From Verticillium longisporum (lineage: Eukaryota > Ascomycota > Sordariomycetes > Glomerellales > Plectosphaerellaceae), in NCBI GenBank assembly GCA_019188255.1, contig JAETXT010000002.1, positions 6,937,011 through 7,001,010 of the forward strand: a stretch of 64,000 bases of DNA, written 5' to 3'. The translations under genes were made by a program, and so were the position numbers. Of this stretch, positions 62,985 through 64,000 are shown piece by piece. Within the stretch, counting starts at the first letter, position 1. Every line of letters starts with the position of its first letter. Under the pieces are notes generated by a model that made no database searches, was not told the DNA's origin, and saw only the letters and a list, made by a program, of their open reading frames with translations.

Positions 62985-64000
62985 ATAATGGAATTAGCTC
63001 TAAATATTTAAATAGTTCTTTAAGTCTTTAGAATTCGAACTATTATTATTCCCCTAATCTCTTAATCTAGTAATCTATTATATAGCTTAATATATATTCT
63101 TCTAAACTCTATTAAGCTATTAATTAATATCGACTATAATTATTATATTAGAAACCGAAATAACCTTATAAGGTCCTATCTATTTTTCTTATTCTCTAAA
63201 TATAAGAACTTTATTTCCTAGCTCTAGGGATCTTAATAAGAGCTATTTAATATCTACTCTATTATAAATATTAAGAATATTATTAATTTTATATTTAGCG
63301 ATTATCTTTCGAAGCTCTATTATTATTTTATTAATTACTTTAATATACTATATTTAATTTAGAATAAATACTATATTAATAATAATCCTAGGTATTATTC
63401 TCAATATAAGTAATATACATATTAATCTATTAAATCTAATAATATCGTTTATAGCCTTTATTATTCTTTAAAGTAGCGATTCTAGGCTTATATTGCGAGA
63501 TTCTACTTTTAAGATCTTATATACTCTATATATTAGCTTATAGTAGCTCTTAATCTTATTAATTAATTAATATACTTCTATAGGGATCTAATAGTAGGTT
63601 ATACCTAGAAGGTATACTTTTACCCTAAGCTCTATAGAGGCGAAGTTCGTTCTAGTATTAATAATTATGACGTCTAGAGGCCCTAGATAGGTATTTAATT
63701 AATATCTCTTAAGGGCTTCCTATATTATATAAGCTATAAAATTAAGAATAAACGTTATAGATTAGAATCCTATATTTATATTGATTATATAGAGAATAGG
63801 CTTTCTATTTAAATATATAATATCGATTAAAATCTTATAATTAAAGTTAATATCTAACTTTAAAGTAAATTTAAAGTATTATAGAGACTTCCCTTTAATC
63901 TAATAATAGTAATAGAAGCGATTTATTAGCTCTAGAGTATCCCGATCTATAATGTAGTCTACTTTTTAGAATAAGTTCTATAGCTTCTTTATAGATAAAT
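62985..64000 (-). mobile_element. Minus-strand copia copy, right part (RT to integrase), running off the window
   Basis: Continues the copy interrupted at 55,488; it matches copy 1 from about 35,015 onward to the window edge. It carries reverse transcriptase and integrase sequence on the minus strand. The second integrase Asp region lies near 63,650-63,690. Confidence 0.8.

Noticed and set aside
18969..64000. Centromere or mitochondrial insertion as an explanation for the AT-rich block
   Set aside because: Recognisable copia and gypsy relics and the CA/TG deficit explain the composition; no mitochondrial gene was seen. A centromeric location cannot be tested from sequence alone.
18969..64000. 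CRISPR array or bacterial-type system in the repeats
   Set aside because: The repeats are LTRs, nested retroelements and one short tandem array; none shows regular repeat-spacer structure, and the genome is fungal.

Overview
The window is fungal nuclear DNA, most likely from a filamentous ascomycete (Pezizomycotina, probably a sordariomycete). The support is short introns of about 50-90 bp with GT...AG ends and CTRAY branch sites, an APSES cell-cycle factor, a Con-6 protein, a Zn2Cys6 regulator, and heavy repeat-induced point mutation (RIP) in the repeats. I do not commit to a genus.

Region 1 (1-18,968) is ordinary gene-bearing DNA of balanced composition. In order it holds MET8 (siroheme synthesis, +), a PEP7/VAC1 FYVE protein (endosomal fusion, +), an MBP1/SWI4-like APSES-ankyrin factor (-), a Cup1-type LYR protein (+), a GNAT acetyltransferase (-), an HXXXD acyltransferase (+), a small Con-6 protein (-) and a Zn2Cys6 transcription factor (+). 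The first five are housekeeping genes. The last three are accessory in character and lie closest to the repeat block. PEP7 and MBP1 each look intact apart from a single missing base.

Region 2 (18,969-64,000) is a 45-kb AT-rich block. It begins exactly at a 289-bp LTR and carries a strong RIP signature: CpA and TpG are almost absent, TpA is very common, and no long reading frame survives. Reading through the RIP-made stops I recognise one Ty1/copia family and one Ty3/gypsy relic. The copia family has a complete copy at 31,407-38,943 (-), a complete copy at 55,489-62,984 (+) nested inside a minus-strand copy, a 3' fragment at about 50,525-53,960 (+) that is itself split by a 700-bp insertion resembling a solo LTR, and an LTR fragment at 18,969-19,730. 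The gypsy relic lies on the minus strand within 38,944-47,839.

One GC-normal, un-RIPped island sits inside this block at 47,840-49,698. It is a Fot1/pogo DNA transposon with near-perfect terminal inverted repeats, a TA target duplication and a DD35D transposase that carries two one-base deletions. It must have arrived after most of the RIP. About 11.7 kb (19,731-31,406) is degraded beyond anything I can name. I found no convincing new multi-gene system. The most informative features are the nested, unevenly RIPped transposon island, the clean late-arriving pogo element, and the recurrent one-base deletions that could reflect either decay or sequencing error.
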